DNA from: DATJPW01 sp963752855
Lineage (GTDB): Bacteria; Desulfobacterota; Desulfomonilia; Desulfomonilales; Desulfomonilaceae
NCBI GenBank assembly: GCA_963752855.1
Contig: CAVVZX010000007.1
Coordinates: forward strand, 1-64,000
Length of the DNA: 64,000 bases
Direction: 5' to 3'
Positions 9,296 through 18,403 of this stretch are shown here, one piece after another (position 1 is the first letter of the stretch; every line of letters starts with the position of its first letter). The position numbers and the translations under genes are program-made. The notes below the pieces were generated by a model. It was not told the origin of the DNA and searched no databases. It saw only the letters and a program-made list of their open reading frames with translations.

Positions 9296-10108
9296 ATGAA
9301 GTCAGCTTACGAGGTCACCCCTCAAGAAATCCGGAAAATCATAATTGAAGAGTCCAAGAGAGCGAATGTCGGCCACATTGGGTCTGCACTGTCGATAGCC
9401 GATATTTTGGCGGCGCTTTTTCAGGGAGTGCTGCACGGGACCGGGACCGATGATCCGAACAGGGATCGCTTCATTCTCTCAAAAGGACATGCCGCGCTGG
9501 CATTGTACGCAGCTTTATATCTGAAGTCGATTCTAACTCGCGACCAACTCCAAACGTATTGCTGCGATGGCAGCTTCCTGGGAGTTCATCCCGAGCATCG
9601 GCTCGACGGAATTGATTTCTCGACCGGGTCTTTGGGTCATGGCTTGGCTATAGGTTCCGGCGTCGCTCTTGCGTCACGGTTAAGCGGAATATATTATCGC
9701 TGCTTTGTTCTTGTTAGTGACGCGGAGTGCAACGAAGGCTCGCTCTGGGAGAGCGTGATGTTTGCCGCGCATCACAAATTGTCAAATTTAATCGCCATCG
9801 TAGATAACAATGGACAGCAGGCTTTTGGGAAGACTAAAGAGGTCATCGACCTGGAGCCTCTCGGAGAAAAATGGCGTACGTTCGGGTGGGAAGTCCATCA
9901 AGTGGAAGGACACAGCACAGAGGAGCTAATGAAATCTTTTCAAGCCCTTGACACCCGCAACGGCTCGCCCAAGGTATTGATTGCCGATACGATCTGCGGG
10001 AAGGGTGTATCGTTTATGGAGGGCAAAGTGGAATGGCATTACTTGCCGCTATCTGACGATCAGTACATCCAGGCGCTCAACGAAATCGAGAGGAAAGGCA
10101 AGAAGTGA
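9296..10108 (+). CDS. Split transketolase, N-terminal (TPP-binding) subunit
   Basis: A 270-residue protein matching the thiamine-diphosphate domain of transketolase: GHIGSALSIADIL, RFILSKGHAALALYAAL, STGSLGHGLAIGSGVA and SDAECNEGSLWE, the Mg/TPP motif with Ala where Gly of GDG is usual. Bacterial and archaeal sugar-polymer clusters often hold transketolase as two half genes, and the second half follows with a GTGA overlap. Together they would transfer two-carbon ketol units. Placement with glycosyl- and sulfotransferases suggests that it supplies an unusual sugar rather than serving central metabolism. Confidence 0.88.
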   Translation: MKSAYEVTPQEIRKIIIEESKRANVGHIGSALSIADILAALFQGVLHGTGTDDPNRDRFILSKGHAALALYAALYLKSILTRDQLQTYCCDGSFLGVHPEHRLDGIDFSTGSLGHGLAIGSGVALASRLSGIYYRCFVLVSDAECNEGSLWESVMFAAHHKLSNLIAIVDNNGQQAFGKTKEVIDLEPLGEKWRTFGWEVHQVEGHSTEELMKSFQALDTRNGSPKVLIADTICGKGVSFMEGKVEWHYLPLSDDQYIQALNEIERKGKK

Positions 10109-11040
10109 GACGTGCGCTCACCAAGGCGCTGTGTGAATTAGCGGACTCGGATCCCAGGGTGGTCCTCATGACCGCGGACCTGGGATTCATGGTTTTGGAA
10201 GAGTTTGCTAAATCTTATCCGTCGCGCTTTTTCAATGTGGGGGTGGCTGAAGCCAATATGATCGGTCTGGCTACAGGTTTGGCCGCTTCCGGTTTTATTC
10301 CTTTCACCTACTCGATAGCCACCTTTGCGTCAATGCGCTGTTACGAGCAGATCCGCAACGGTCCTGTGTTGCACGGTTTGCCGGTAAGGGTTGTCGGAGT
10401 AGGGGGCGGCTTTGAATACGGGCACGCTGGCTATACTCATCATGCCCTCGAAGATCTCGGAATCGCCCGCATCCAGCCGGGTTTGACTGTGATTGCGCCG
10501 GCGGATCACTTGCAAGCTTCAGCGGCGATACACACGACTTACGATTTGCCCGGCCCTATTTATTACCGTCTTGGGAAAAGGGACGACTACGTGCTGCCCG
10601 GCCTTGAGGGGCGGTTCAGATTGGGTCGGGTGGAAACGATCAGAACAGGGTCGGACATACTAATGCTGACGCTGGGAAGCATTTCCACCGAGACTGTCAA
10701 AGCTGCGGGACTGCTCGCCTTGCAAGGCGTAGAGGCGACGATTTGTGTAGTGTCGTCGCTGCGTCCTGCGCCATTGGAAGATCTAGTGGAGCTACTCGCG
10801 CGCTTCAAAGTAACAGTGACCGTCGAAGAGCATTATTCAGACGGGGGACTGGGATCTTTGGTTTGCGAAATTGCTGCGGAGTCGGCATCGACTTGCAGAG
10901 TAGTTCGGTGCGGCATCAAGACCATGCCTGCTTCAGTATGCGGGAGTGAAGGCTGTCTCCGGGATGCCAACGGTCTGGGGGCTGACGGAATATTGAAAAG
11001 CGCCTTAGCTGCAATGGGAGCTCCGCTGAATGAGCGATAA
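10105..11040 (+). CDS. Split transketolase, C-terminal (pyrimidine-binding) subunit
   Basis: A 311-residue protein carrying the Transket_pyr and C-terminal domains: LMTADLGFM, FNVGVAEANMIGLATGLAASG with the catalytic Glu, YEQIRNGPV, and GPIYYRLGKRDD. It starts at GTG 10105 inside the stop region of the first half, so the two are translationally coupled and should form one heterotetrameric enzyme. The stop overlaps the start of the next gene by 11 bases. Confidence 0.88.
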   Translation: MRRALTKALCELADSDPRVVLMTADLGFMVLEEFAKSYPSRFFNVGVAEANMIGLATGLAASGFIPFTYSIATFASMRCYEQIRNGPVLHGLPVRVVGVGGGFEYGHAGYTHHALEDLGIARIQPGLTVIAPADHLQASAAIHTTYDLPGPIYYRLGKRDDYVLPGLEGRFRLGRVETIRTGSDILMLTLGSISTETVKAAGLLALQGVEATICVVSSLRPAPLEDLVELLARFKVTVTVEEHYSDGGLGSLVCEIAAESASTCRVVRCGIKTMPASVCGSEGCLRDANGLGADGILKSALAAMGAPLNER

Positions 11041-11752
11041 GCCTGATATATCCATTGTGCTTCCCATCTATAACCAGGCCGATCACATTGAAGGCATTGT
11101 GCAGCAATATGTGGCCGCTCTCGGTAACCTGAAGCATTCTTTTGAGCTGGTCCTTGTGGTTAACGGAAATAGAGACGGATCACTGGAACGTTGTCAGAGT
11201 CTCGCGAAATCATATGACTCGCTGCATATCTTGTACGACGAGCAATCCGGCTGGGGTCGAGCCGTTCGCAAAGGTCTGGAGGCCGCGAAAGGCGACACAC
11301 TTTGCTACACCAATTCCGCTCGCACCTCATCCTACCACTTAGCGCTGCACGTGATGCTCGCGCTGGCCAATCCCGAGCTAGTCATAAAGGCCAATCGAAG
11401 ACTTCGACATCCATTGGCTCGTCGGATCGGGTCGGTGATCTACAATGTCGAATGTCGGACACTCTTCGATCTACCGGTTTGGGATATCAATGGCACGCCC
11501 AAGGCTTTCGGTCGGGAAGCTTACGAACGACTGAATCTTCAAGAAAACGGCGATCTCATTGACCTTGAGTTTATCATCCGGTGCAAACAACTGGGGGTGC
11601 AAATACTGGAAGTTCCCATTGTCTCGCTGGTTCGTCATGGTGGCGGCTCCACCACTAATCTGGCCTCGGCCGGTCGCATGTATTGGGGAGCCCTATCCAT
11701 GCGGTTGAACACGGATAAACTGGGACCCGACCCGGAAGGACCCGGCGCTTAA
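11030..11752 (+). CDS. Family 2 glycosyltransferase
   Basis: A 240-residue GT-A fold protein beginning DISIVLPIYNQADHIEGIV, with a nucleotide-sugar region (LVLVVNGNRDGS), a second segment GWGRAVRKGLEAAKGD, and WDINGTPKAFGREAYERL as in DPM1/GtrB-like enzymes. No C-terminal membrane segments, so the protein is probably soluble or peripheral. The canonical DxD is replaced by TNSART after YC, which is unusual for the family and may change metal binding. It overlaps both neighbours and is likely to act on the same glycan as the sulfotransferase downstream. Confidence 0.78.
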   Translation: MSDKPDISIVLPIYNQADHIEGIVQQYVAALGNLKHSFELVLVVNGNRDGSLERCQSLAKSYDSLHILYDEQSGWGRAVRKGLEAAKGDTLCYTNSARTSSYHLALHVMLALANPELVIKANRRLRHPLARRIGSVIYNVECRTLFDLPVWDINGTPKAFGREAYERLNLQENGDLIDLEFIIRCKQLGVQILEVPIVSLVRHGGGSTTNLASAGRMYWGALSMRLNTDKLGPDPEGPGA

Positions 11753-12954
11753 TGCAGGCCGAAAAAGATCAAGAAAAATTGGCGCTCTGGGAACATCAGG
11801 ACATGGAGTTCCGTAATCCCGCGCAGATCGTCTCTTACTGGCAAGATGCTGATCGGATTGACCCGCGGCTTTTGGAGTTCGAGACCACCGGGCAATGGTG
11901 GTCTACCTTGAGCGATTCGGCTATTACGCTGCTTGTTACCCGCGAATACGAACACCTTCTGCTCTCCATGCATGTCAGCGATTCATCAGGTCCCACAGTG
12001 TCCATGATGAGAATGCCTCATCCTTCCGGACTTGCCATAGACCACGCTCAAGGAGTCGTGCATGTTGCCAGTACCAGAAACCCGAACCAGATATTTGATC
12101 TGATGCCTTTGGATGGTCTGGCGCCGCGGCTGGATGTTGATGAAGTATCCTTGAGCGACAAACCTCTTTTGCCGGTGCGGACCCGTTTTTATCCGGGATG
12201 CCTGTACATCCACGATCTGGCCATGATCGGGGGTGAGCTTCACGCCAATTCCGTGGGGCAAAACGCTGTTGTCCGGTTGTCCGGGTCAGGCGCTTATGAG
12301 CGCGTCTGGTGGCCTAAATGTATTGAACAGGACGACGGCCCGGTGTTTGGAAGGAATCACCTTCAGCTCAATTCCATCGCAGCCGGTCCCACCTTGGAAG
12401 CATCATTCTTTTCGGCCTCTACCGACGAAATGACCGCTTTAAGACCGGGCGATCCGTCTTTTCCCGTGGATCGAAGAGGTGTCATATTTTCCGCGGCGAC
12501 GAGGGAGCCAATCGTACGGGGGCTGACTCGTCCGCATTCCGCCAGGTTACGCAATCAAAGGATCTGGGTCGAAAACAGCGGTTATGGACAAGTTGGTTAC
12601 ATAGATGATGGAAAATTTTTGTCAGTCGCGAGTCTGCCGGGCTGGACCCGGGGCCTCTGCTTCTTTAAAGAAATTATGTTTGTGGGAACTTCCCGGATAT
12701 TGCCGCGGTTTCAACAATATGCTCCGGGAGTTGATATCGACCTGAGCTGTTGTGGGATCCACGCGCTGGATGTGAAATCGGGTAAGACCTTGGGGAGCAT
12801 GGTTTGGCCGCACGGCAGCCAGATATTCGCGATAGAGGCGGCGCCTCTGAATTTCACCACAGGCTTTCCGTTTGCCGCGGATGGGAGATCGCCCGAAGAC
12901 CTCGAAAAGTCCATTTTTTATTCATTTCAAATGAAGTATCCCCAGGAGGATTGA
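11752..12954 (+). CDS. TIGR03032/DUF4915-family protein
   Basis: A 400-residue protein resembling the TIGR03032 family, predicted beta-propeller-like proteins with repeats such as HPSGLAIDHAQGVVHVASTRNPNQIFDL and ENSGYGQVGYIDDGKF. Members often sit beside sulfotransferases and glycosyltransferases; biochemical function is unknown to me. No signal peptide is visible. The start overlaps the GT2 stop (TAATG) and the stop overlaps the sulfotransferase start (TGATG), so all three are coupled. Confidence 0.7.
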   Translation: MQAEKDQEKLALWEHQDMEFRNPAQIVSYWQDADRIDPRLLEFETTGQWWSTLSDSAITLLVTREYEHLLLSMHVSDSSGPTVSMMRMPHPSGLAIDHAQGVVHVASTRNPNQIFDLMPLDGLAPRLDVDEVSLSDKPLLPVRTRFYPGCLYIHDLAMIGGELHANSVGQNAVVRLSGSGAYERVWWPKCIEQDDGPVFGRNHLQLNSIAAGPTLEASFFSASTDEMTALRPGDPSFPVDRRGVIFSAATREPIVRGLTRPHSARLRNQRIWVENSGYGQVGYIDDGKFLSVASLPGWTRGLCFFKEIMFVGTSRILPRFQQYAPGVDIDLSCCGIHALDVKSGKTLGSMVWPHGSQIFAIEAAPLNFTTGFPFAADGRSPEDLEKSIFYSFQMKYPQED

Positions 12955-13877
12955 TGGAATTCCGTTTGCTGATGCTATCGGCCATGTATGAAAACGGCGG
13001 TAACACCGTACACAGGTTCCTGGACGGACATCCCGAGATGTTCGTTTATCCGTTTGAATCCCAATTAGGAACCAATTTTGCGCACGATCATCTGACTTCG
13101 ATGTTTCCCGTGAAGTATAGATGGCCCGAGTTCAGTCTGGAAGCCACACCTTTGCAGGACTACCGAGCCATTATCGACGAAGAATGCAAGGTGCGCGCGA
13201 GAACGCCTCAAGTGAGCAAATTCCGACACATGCCTTTTGATTTCAGCGATGATGATCGTCGCGACCTGTTCGTTAAGTACGCTTCCGAAGCCGGCCGGTC
13301 ACGCGGAAACAATGTCACTGCGTTTTTTCGGGCAACCTTTGACGCGTGGAAAGACTATAGTCGCACGAATCAAGAAAAATTCCATGTCGGTTACAGCCCC
13401 ATAATTGCTGTGGACGCGAACAAAATCCTTGAAGATATTCCGAGAGCCCATGTGCTTCATATAGTCCGAAATCCGTGGTCTGCCTACGCTGACACAAAGA
13501 AGCGGCCCGTGCCATTATCTTTGGAACGGTACATTACGGCCTGGGTCACGACCCAATACCACGCTCTCGTGTTTCAGAAATTCTGGCCAAATAACATCCA
13601 TATAGTGCGCTACGAAGATGTAATAGCGGACCCGAAGGCCTGTCTGGGCAATGTTTGCGCAAATATCGGCATAGGTTCCTCAGACAGCCTGAAGACCCCA
13701 ACTTGGAACGCCAAACAGCTCGAAGAAGTTTATCCATGGGGCACAATCCGTAAAGCTACTCCGGAGGCCAATAAGGCGACGGCTCAGGAGCTGTCCGGAG
13801 ACGAAATTAAAGCTGTGCGGGCGTGGACGGATCTTTACCTAGATCTATTTGATTATAAGAATCTTCTTGAAAAATGA
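12954..13877 (+). CDS. Sulfotransferase-family protein
   Basis: About 307 residues from ATG 12954. It shows a PAPS-sulfotransferase-like layout: an N-terminal strand and loop (LLMLSAMYENGGNTVHRFLDGHPEMFVYPFESQ), HVLHIVRNPWSAYADTKKRP matching the 3'-phosphate-binding R-x-P-x-x-x-Y segment, and IHIVRYEDVIADP. The usual P-loop-like PKSGTT is replaced by YENGGNT, seen in the Sulfotransfer_3 group. It closes the coupled operon and probably sulfates the glycan made by the preceding genes. A palindrome pair follows the stop. Confidence 0.8.
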   Translation: MEFRLLMLSAMYENGGNTVHRFLDGHPEMFVYPFESQLGTNFAHDHLTSMFPVKYRWPEFSLEATPLQDYRAIIDEECKVRARTPQVSKFRHMPFDFSDDDRRDLFVKYASEAGRSRGNNVTAFFRATFDAWKDYSRTNQEKFHVGYSPIIAVDANKILEDIPRAHVLHIVRNPWSAYADTKKRPVPLSLERYITAWVTTQYHALVFQKFWPNNIHIVRYEDVIADPKACLGNVCANIGIGSSDSLKTPTWNAKQLEEVYPWGTIRKATPEANKATAQELSGDEIKAVRAWTDLYLDLFDYKNLLEK

Positions 13878-13880
13878 AGT

Positions 13881-13948
13881 AGGGGCGGGTTTGAAACCCG
13901 CCCTTGATGGGATAATTCGGCATGGGCAGGTTTGAAACCTGCCCCTAC
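13881..13948. repeat. Pair of REP-type palindromes, inverted to each other
   Basis: GGGCGGGTTT-G-AAACCCGCCC (13883-13903) and GGGCAGGTTT-G-AAACCTGCCC (13924-13944) are two perfect palindromes. The outer edges GTAGGGGC (13879-13886) and GCCCCTAC (13941-13948) are complementary too, so the unit can fold as one long cruciform or two hairpins. This is the layout of a bacterial interspersed mosaic element, and it may also end transcription of the upstream operon. Confidence 0.7.
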
Positions 13949-14010
13949 AAGCTCGATGAATTAAAATCGCGCGCTACGGCCGGCCGATGGTCCGAGGCGC
14001 CATTCCCAAA

Positions 14011-14982
14011 ATGAAAAAGGTCCTTATTACAGGCGCTTCAGGTTTCGTTGGAAATAATCTGGCCCGTTTTCTTTTGAATCGGGGCCATGAAGCGCATCTG
14101 CTTTTGCGAGAAGGCCATGCCCAATGGCGCCTCAAGGATATTCTCCGGGACGTGCGGGTTCACATAGTTGATCTCTGTGATCCGGAGGGACTCGCAGCGG
14201 CCGTGAAGAACGCTCGCGCGGAATGGATATTCCATCTGGCGGCGCACGGAGCATATTCATCCCAGATCGACACTGCGAGAATAGTCCGGACCAACATCAT
14301 GGGGACTGTCAATCTGGTCCAAGCCTGTTTAAAGACCGGATTTGAAGTGTTTGTCAATACGGGATCTTCCTCCGAATATGGGTTTAAAGATCACGCTCCG
14401 ACTGAAAAGGAATGGCTCGACCCGAATAGCTATTATGCTGTGGCCAAAGCCTCAGCCACACTGTTTTGTCGTTACACCGCGCGTAGTCTTGGAGTGCGGA
14501 TTCCCACTCTGAGGCTCTACTCTGTTTATGGTCCGTATGAAGAACCTACCCGATTGATGCCGACGCTCATCGTAAATGGGTTGGAGGGGAGATTGCCGCC
14601 CCTGGTAAATCCGAAAATTGCTCGAGATTTTATATACGTGGACGACGTAACGGCCGCGTATTTGTCCGCGGTAACCGTGGAACCCGACGATCCGGGCGCG
14701 GTGTACAACATCGGCTCCGGGATTCAGACGTCCATTGCCGAAGTTGTGGAAACAGCGCGTCAGTCAATAGGCATAACCACGAAACCTGAGTGGGGTTCCA
14801 TGAAGGATCGCATTTGGGACACTGATACCTGGGTGTGCGATAATCGCCTCGCAGTGGAGAAACTCGGCTGGCGGCCGCATCACTCCTTTGAGAAAGGATT
14901 CCGAAAAATGGTTGACTGGTTCCGGCAGAATCCGGAGATCACTCAATGGTATCGGGATCATCAACGCCGAAATACTGTCTGA
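14011..14982 (+). CDS. NAD-dependent epimerase/dehydratase (extended SDR)
   Basis: A 323-residue nucleotide-sugar SDR from ATG 14011: Rossmann motif ITGASGFVGNNLARFL, HLAAHGAYSSQID, NTGSSSEYGF, catalytic YYAVAKA and RDFIYVDDVTAAYL. It resembles CDP-paratose/abequose-type epimerases and dehydratases; the exact sugar cannot be fixed. It follows the sulfated-glycan operon after a palindrome pair and probably provides an activated sugar for it. Eight more codons are open upstream, but MKKVLITGASGF is the family start. Confidence 0.83.
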   Translation: MKKVLITGASGFVGNNLARFLLNRGHEAHLLLREGHAQWRLKDILRDVRVHIVDLCDPEGLAAAVKNARAEWIFHLAAHGAYSSQIDTARIVRTNIMGTVNLVQACLKTGFEVFVNTGSSSEYGFKDHAPTEKEWLDPNSYYAVAKASATLFCRYTARSLGVRIPTLRLYSVYGPYEEPTRLMPTLIVNGLEGRLPPLVNPKIARDFIYVDDVTAAYLSAVTVEPDDPGAVYNIGSGIQTSIAEVVETARQSIGITTKPEWGSMKDRIWDTDTWVCDNRLAVEKLGWRPHHSFEKGFRKMVDWFRQNPEITQWYRDHQRRNTV

Positions 14983-15007
14983 GCGCAAAGTTAGTCTGAC
15001 AAACTAC

Positions 15008-15031
15008 AGCGGCCCATGCGCCGCTTTCTTG
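15008..15031 (+). terminator. Probable rho-independent terminator
   Basis: AGCGGC (15008-15013), six-base loop, GCCGCT (15020-15025), then TTCTT. It lies 26 bases after the epimerase stop. Confidence 0.5.
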
Positions 15032-15175
15032 CCTGTTAAAGAAAGCGCATACTGAACGGCGCCACACCTAATTTGCATTGAACGTGAGTTATCTATCTGC
15101 TATTTCAATTTATGCTCGATCCAGTTTTGAGGAGTCGGCGTATGTTCGAGGATTACCCCAAGGAAATCATGACTC

Positions 15176-15709
15176 ATGGACGGCGCCGTCTTGACCCTCC
15201 GTCCTGTTGTCAGGCAAGACGAGGACGATTTGAACAAATTCTTCTTTGAAATCCCCGAAGAAGAACGATGGTATCGCCGACAAAAACTGACCGATCCGGA
15301 AGCGCTCCACAAATGGATTGAGACGCTGGATTATGAGCGGATTATTCCTCTTATCGCGGTAAACCGGGACACCGGGTACATAGTGGCTAATTTGACGCTC
15401 TTGTTCTCGACTTCCGTTTCTCTCAAACACGTAGCCCATCTACGCCTGATAGTGCATCCCTGGTATCGCCATCAGAGGTTGGGAGGTCTGATGATTCTCG
15501 AGGGCGCAGAGCTTGCCACGAACTTGGGGATTGAAAAGCTGATAGCGGAATTTGTGGTGGGAGTGGAAGACACCGCCATCGTCGCGGCTCAAAAACTCGA
15601 CTTTTATCAAGCTGCCGTCTTAAGAGATTATGTTAAAGATCCTGGCGGCAAATACCGGGACCTCCTCATCATGGTCAAGAACCTCCATGCCGAATGGGGC
15701 GACTTCTGA
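15176..15709 (+). CDS. GNAT-family N-acetyltransferase
   Basis: A 177-residue acetyltransferase fold: LTLRPVVRQDEDDL at the start, then the acetyl-CoA region HLRLIVHPWYRHQRLGGLMILEGAE, where the canonical Q/R-x-x-G-x-G/A appears as RHQRLGG. The C-terminal FYQAAVLRDYVKDPGGKYRDLLIMVK is family-like. Substrate unknown. Start chosen at the ATG with AAGGA about 12 bases upstream. It is monocistronic between a terminator and the next regulator. Confidence 0.75.
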   Translation: MDGAVLTLRPVVRQDEDDLNKFFFEIPEEERWYRRQKLTDPEALHKWIETLDYERIIPLIAVNRDTGYIVANLTLLFSTSVSLKHVAHLRLIVHPWYRHQRLGGLMILEGAELATNLGIEKLIAEFVVGVEDTAIVAAQKLDFYQAAVLRDYVKDPGGKYRDLLIMVKNLHAEWGDF

Positions 15710-15850
15710 TTTATCCCAAGACGCGTAACTTTTTGTGGAACACCCTTAGACCGCTCTTTTTAACTTGACTGTTCGTTGCGCTCAAGCGACCATAGGATTA
15801 CGCGGTCAAAAGGTGGGAATTGGGGTATTGCCTGGACAAGGAGGAAGGTC

Positions 15851-16371
15851 ATGGAAAACAGTCCTCTGAAGGGTAAAGAAATTCTCGCTGTTGATGACGA
15901 AGAAGATGTTTTGCAGGTTCTGGAGGAGAGCCTCACCGGCTACGGGGCAAATCTCGATGCAGCGACTTCATACGAGGAGGCGCGGGAAAAGATTGTTTCC
16001 CTCACCTATGATCTGGTGGTGCTCGACATCATGGGTGTCCGCGGTTTCGATCTGTTGCAGCTTGCTGTAGCCAAGAATTTGCCCGTGATTATGCTCACAG
16101 CCCATGCCGCCACTCCTAACGCCATCAAGAAATCCATAGAGCTAGGCGCCAGGGCCTACCTGTTGAAAGATGAATTGGCAAACGTGGCCTCTTTTCTGGA
16201 AGACGTTCTGGATGTTGAGTTATCAGGCAGGTCTGGAAAAGAAGTCTCGAAAGAGCCAATAGCGCCTTCGGCAAGAAATTCGGGCCGGACTGGCGGATAT
16301 CGGAAAAAGAATTCTGGAAAAAATTGGAGAATGATCTGAAGCTGGAAGAATCAGTCATTATAACTCAATAA
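15851..16371 (+). CDS. Stand-alone response regulator (frameshifted near the end)
   Basis: A receiver-only regulator: EILAVDDEEDVLQVLEES, phosphoacceptor Asp in DLVVLDIMGVRGFDLL, LTAHAATPNAIKKSIELGARAYLLKDEL. The frame breaks near 16230; in the other frame the protein continues SLERANSAFGKKFGPDWRIS and EKEFWKKLENDLKLEE to TAA 16369-16371, the tail seen in this deltaproteobacterial regulator family. No DNA-binding domain is present, so output would be through protein contact. Start ATG 15851 follows an AAGGAGGAAGG site. Confidence 0.78.
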
Positions 16372-16439
16372 CGCTTGAACATATCGTCTTCTTCCATTTC
16401 AAAGCTCGAGAGCGTGCCCGGTACTCACGAGGCCATCGT

Positions 16440-18374
16440 GTGACTAGTTTTACCAGCGCGCATACTGTCTCGCCGCGCGTCCTCATAGATTTTTTGGAGA
16501 AGACACTCCCCTTCTCGGAATTGGACAGGGACGTTCTGAATCAATTGGCGGTTGGGGGCCTTGTAGACTTCTATCCAAAAGGACAGATCATCCTACAACA
16601 GGACGCCTCTGAGGCAGAGAAACTCTATTTGATACAAAAAGGCGCGGTGAAAATTTACCGCATGAACGCAGATGGGACTTCCGCCCTGGTAGACTATCGT
16701 GGCGAAGGCTCGAGCTTCGGCGCCCTTGCCCTCATTGGAGGCGCCAGAGCCGCCCTTACTGTAGAAGCAGTTGAGGACACCTTCTGTTTTCTTATCAACA
16801 AAGAATCATTTCTCGAAACCCTCCAGAAAGATCCGGTATTTTCACAGCATTTCTTCAGAGGTCTGTCTGAAGGCATTGTGGGCAAAGCCTATTCCGAGTT
16901 GCGACGCATCAAGGTCGGAATGCGAGCCGACGAAGCCTTCCATCTTTTCAGCCGTCGAATCAGGGACGTCATCAAGAAGCCGGCGCAATTTATTAGCGGA
17001 GCCGAGACCATCCGGAGCGCGGCAAAGAAAATGACCGAGCTTGAGATCGGTTCGCTGCTGGTGACCAATTCCGCCGGAGACGTTATCGGCATTTTCACGG
17101 ATAAAGATTTGCGAGCGCGCGTGGTCGCCGAAGGTCTCAGTGTCACGACACCGGTGGAGAAAGTGATGTCGTTTCCGGTCTTGAAGGTCTCTGCGCATGA
17201 CCTTTGCTTCGAGGCGTTGCTCGAAATGATGAATCAGCAGGTGCATTACTTGGCTGTCGAATGGGACGGGGAAATGGTGGGCGTAGTTACCGATCGCGAT
17301 ATCATGGTTGTCCCGGGCGATTCACCACTGGATCTGTTACGTCAAATTGCCGCTCAGCGGAGTCTGCAAGGTTTGTACGAGCTGTCGGCGAAGGCCCCGT
17401 TAGTTGTGCGAACCCTTATCGAGGAAGGAGCAAAGGCAAGCCACATCACACGAGTCATAACTGTTGTGAACGATCATATCCTGGAACGCCTGCTCGATTT
17501 GATGCAGGAAGAGATGGGGCCGGCGCCGGTCCCATTTTGCTGGATGGTGACGGGGAGCGAAGGAAGGAAAGAGCAAACCTTTAGAACCGATCAAGATAAT
17601 GCGATTATGTATGAAGACCCGGGAGATGAATGGGAAACCGTAAAGGCAGCGAAGCTCTATTTTAGGCGACTAGGCAACCAGGCAATAGAGCACCTGGTTG
17701 CTTGCGGGTACCCTCTTTGCAAGGGACGGATGATGGCTTCCAATTCGAAATGGCGCAAACCATATTCGGTATGGGTAGGCTATTTCGATAGCTGGATGTC
17801 TACGGCCGAGCCAATGGAAACGCTTAATGCAAAGATCTTCTTCGACTTTCGACCCGCGTACGGTTCGCCGGAAATAGCGCAACGTTTGCGAGATCACCTC
17901 GCAGAAAAGGCGCAACGCTCGAAATTTGTGATCCGGCATCTTGCCCGTGATTTCATTGAAGCTCAAACACCGCTCTCCTTTTTTCGGAATTTCATGGTGG
18001 AGAAGGATGGGGAGCACAAAAATAGGCTGGATCTTAAGCTTCGAGGTCTGGTCCCTTTTGTGGATTTCGCGCGAATGATGGCCTTAAGGTACGGCATCAA
18101 AGAGACCAATACCTTGGAGCGCCTCCAGATGTTGGCCACATTAGGCCATGTCCCGGAAGAAATGGTCCGAGAAACCGTGGAGGCCTACGAATTCATCATG
18201 CAAGTACGATTGGCCCATCAGCTCAAAATGATCGAGGCAGGTATTGACCCACACAATTTTGTCGATCCTGCCCAGTTGTCCGACCTTGAAAGGATGACGC
18301 TCAAGGCGTCATTCGATGTCATCAATCGGCTTCAGACTTTTGTCGCAAAGCTCGGCTTTACGGACGAGTACTGA
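16440..18374 (+). CDS. cNMP-binding / CBS pair / DUF294 nucleotidyltransferase-like protein
   Basis: A 644-residue cytoplasmic signalling protein. Residues about 15-130 form a cyclic-nucleotide-binding fold (YPKGQIILQQDASEAEKLYLIQKGAVKIY); 180-300 hold two CBS motifs (VTNSAGDVIGIFTDKDLRA, GEMVGVVTDRDIMVV); 330-470 is the DUF294 nucleotidyltransferase-like domain with GSEGRKEQTFRTDQDNAI; the rest is its C-terminal partner. GTG start. It is followed 29 bases later by a DEDDh exonuclease, and a sodium:solute symporter lies close by: a recurrent trio in proteobacteria, thought to link nucleotide sensing to solute uptake. Ligand unknown. Confidence 0.85.
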   Translation: MTSFTSAHTVSPRVLIDFLEKTLPFSELDRDVLNQLAVGGLVDFYPKGQIILQQDASEAEKLYLIQKGAVKIYRMNADGTSALVDYRGEGSSFGALALIGGARAALTVEAVEDTFCFLINKESFLETLQKDPVFSQHFFRGLSEGIVGKAYSELRRIKVGMRADEAFHLFSRRIRDVIKKPAQFISGAETIRSAAKKMTELEIGSLLVTNSAGDVIGIFTDKDLRARVVAEGLSVTTPVEKVMSFPVLKVSAHDLCFEALLEMMNQQVHYLAVEWDGEMVGVVTDRDIMVVPGDSPLDLLRQIAAQRSLQGLYELSAKAPLVVRTLIEEGAKASHITRVITVVNDHILERLLDLMQEEMGPAPVPFCWMVTGSEGRKEQTFRTDQDNAIMYEDPGDEWETVKAAKLYFRRLGNQAIEHLVACGYPLCKGRMMASNSKWRKPYSVWVGYFDSWMSTAEPMETLNAKIFFDFRPAYGSPEIAQRLRDHLAEKAQRSKFVIRHLARDFIEAQTPLSFFRNFMVEKDGEHKNRLDLKLRGLVPFVDFARMMALRYGIKETNTLERLQMLATLGHVPEEMVRETVEAYEFIMQVRLAHQLKMIEAGIDPHNFVDPAQLSDLERMTLKASFDVINRLQTFVAKLGFTDEY

Positions 18375-18403
18375 TGCGGCTTACTTTGACCAGGTGAATC
18401 GCC

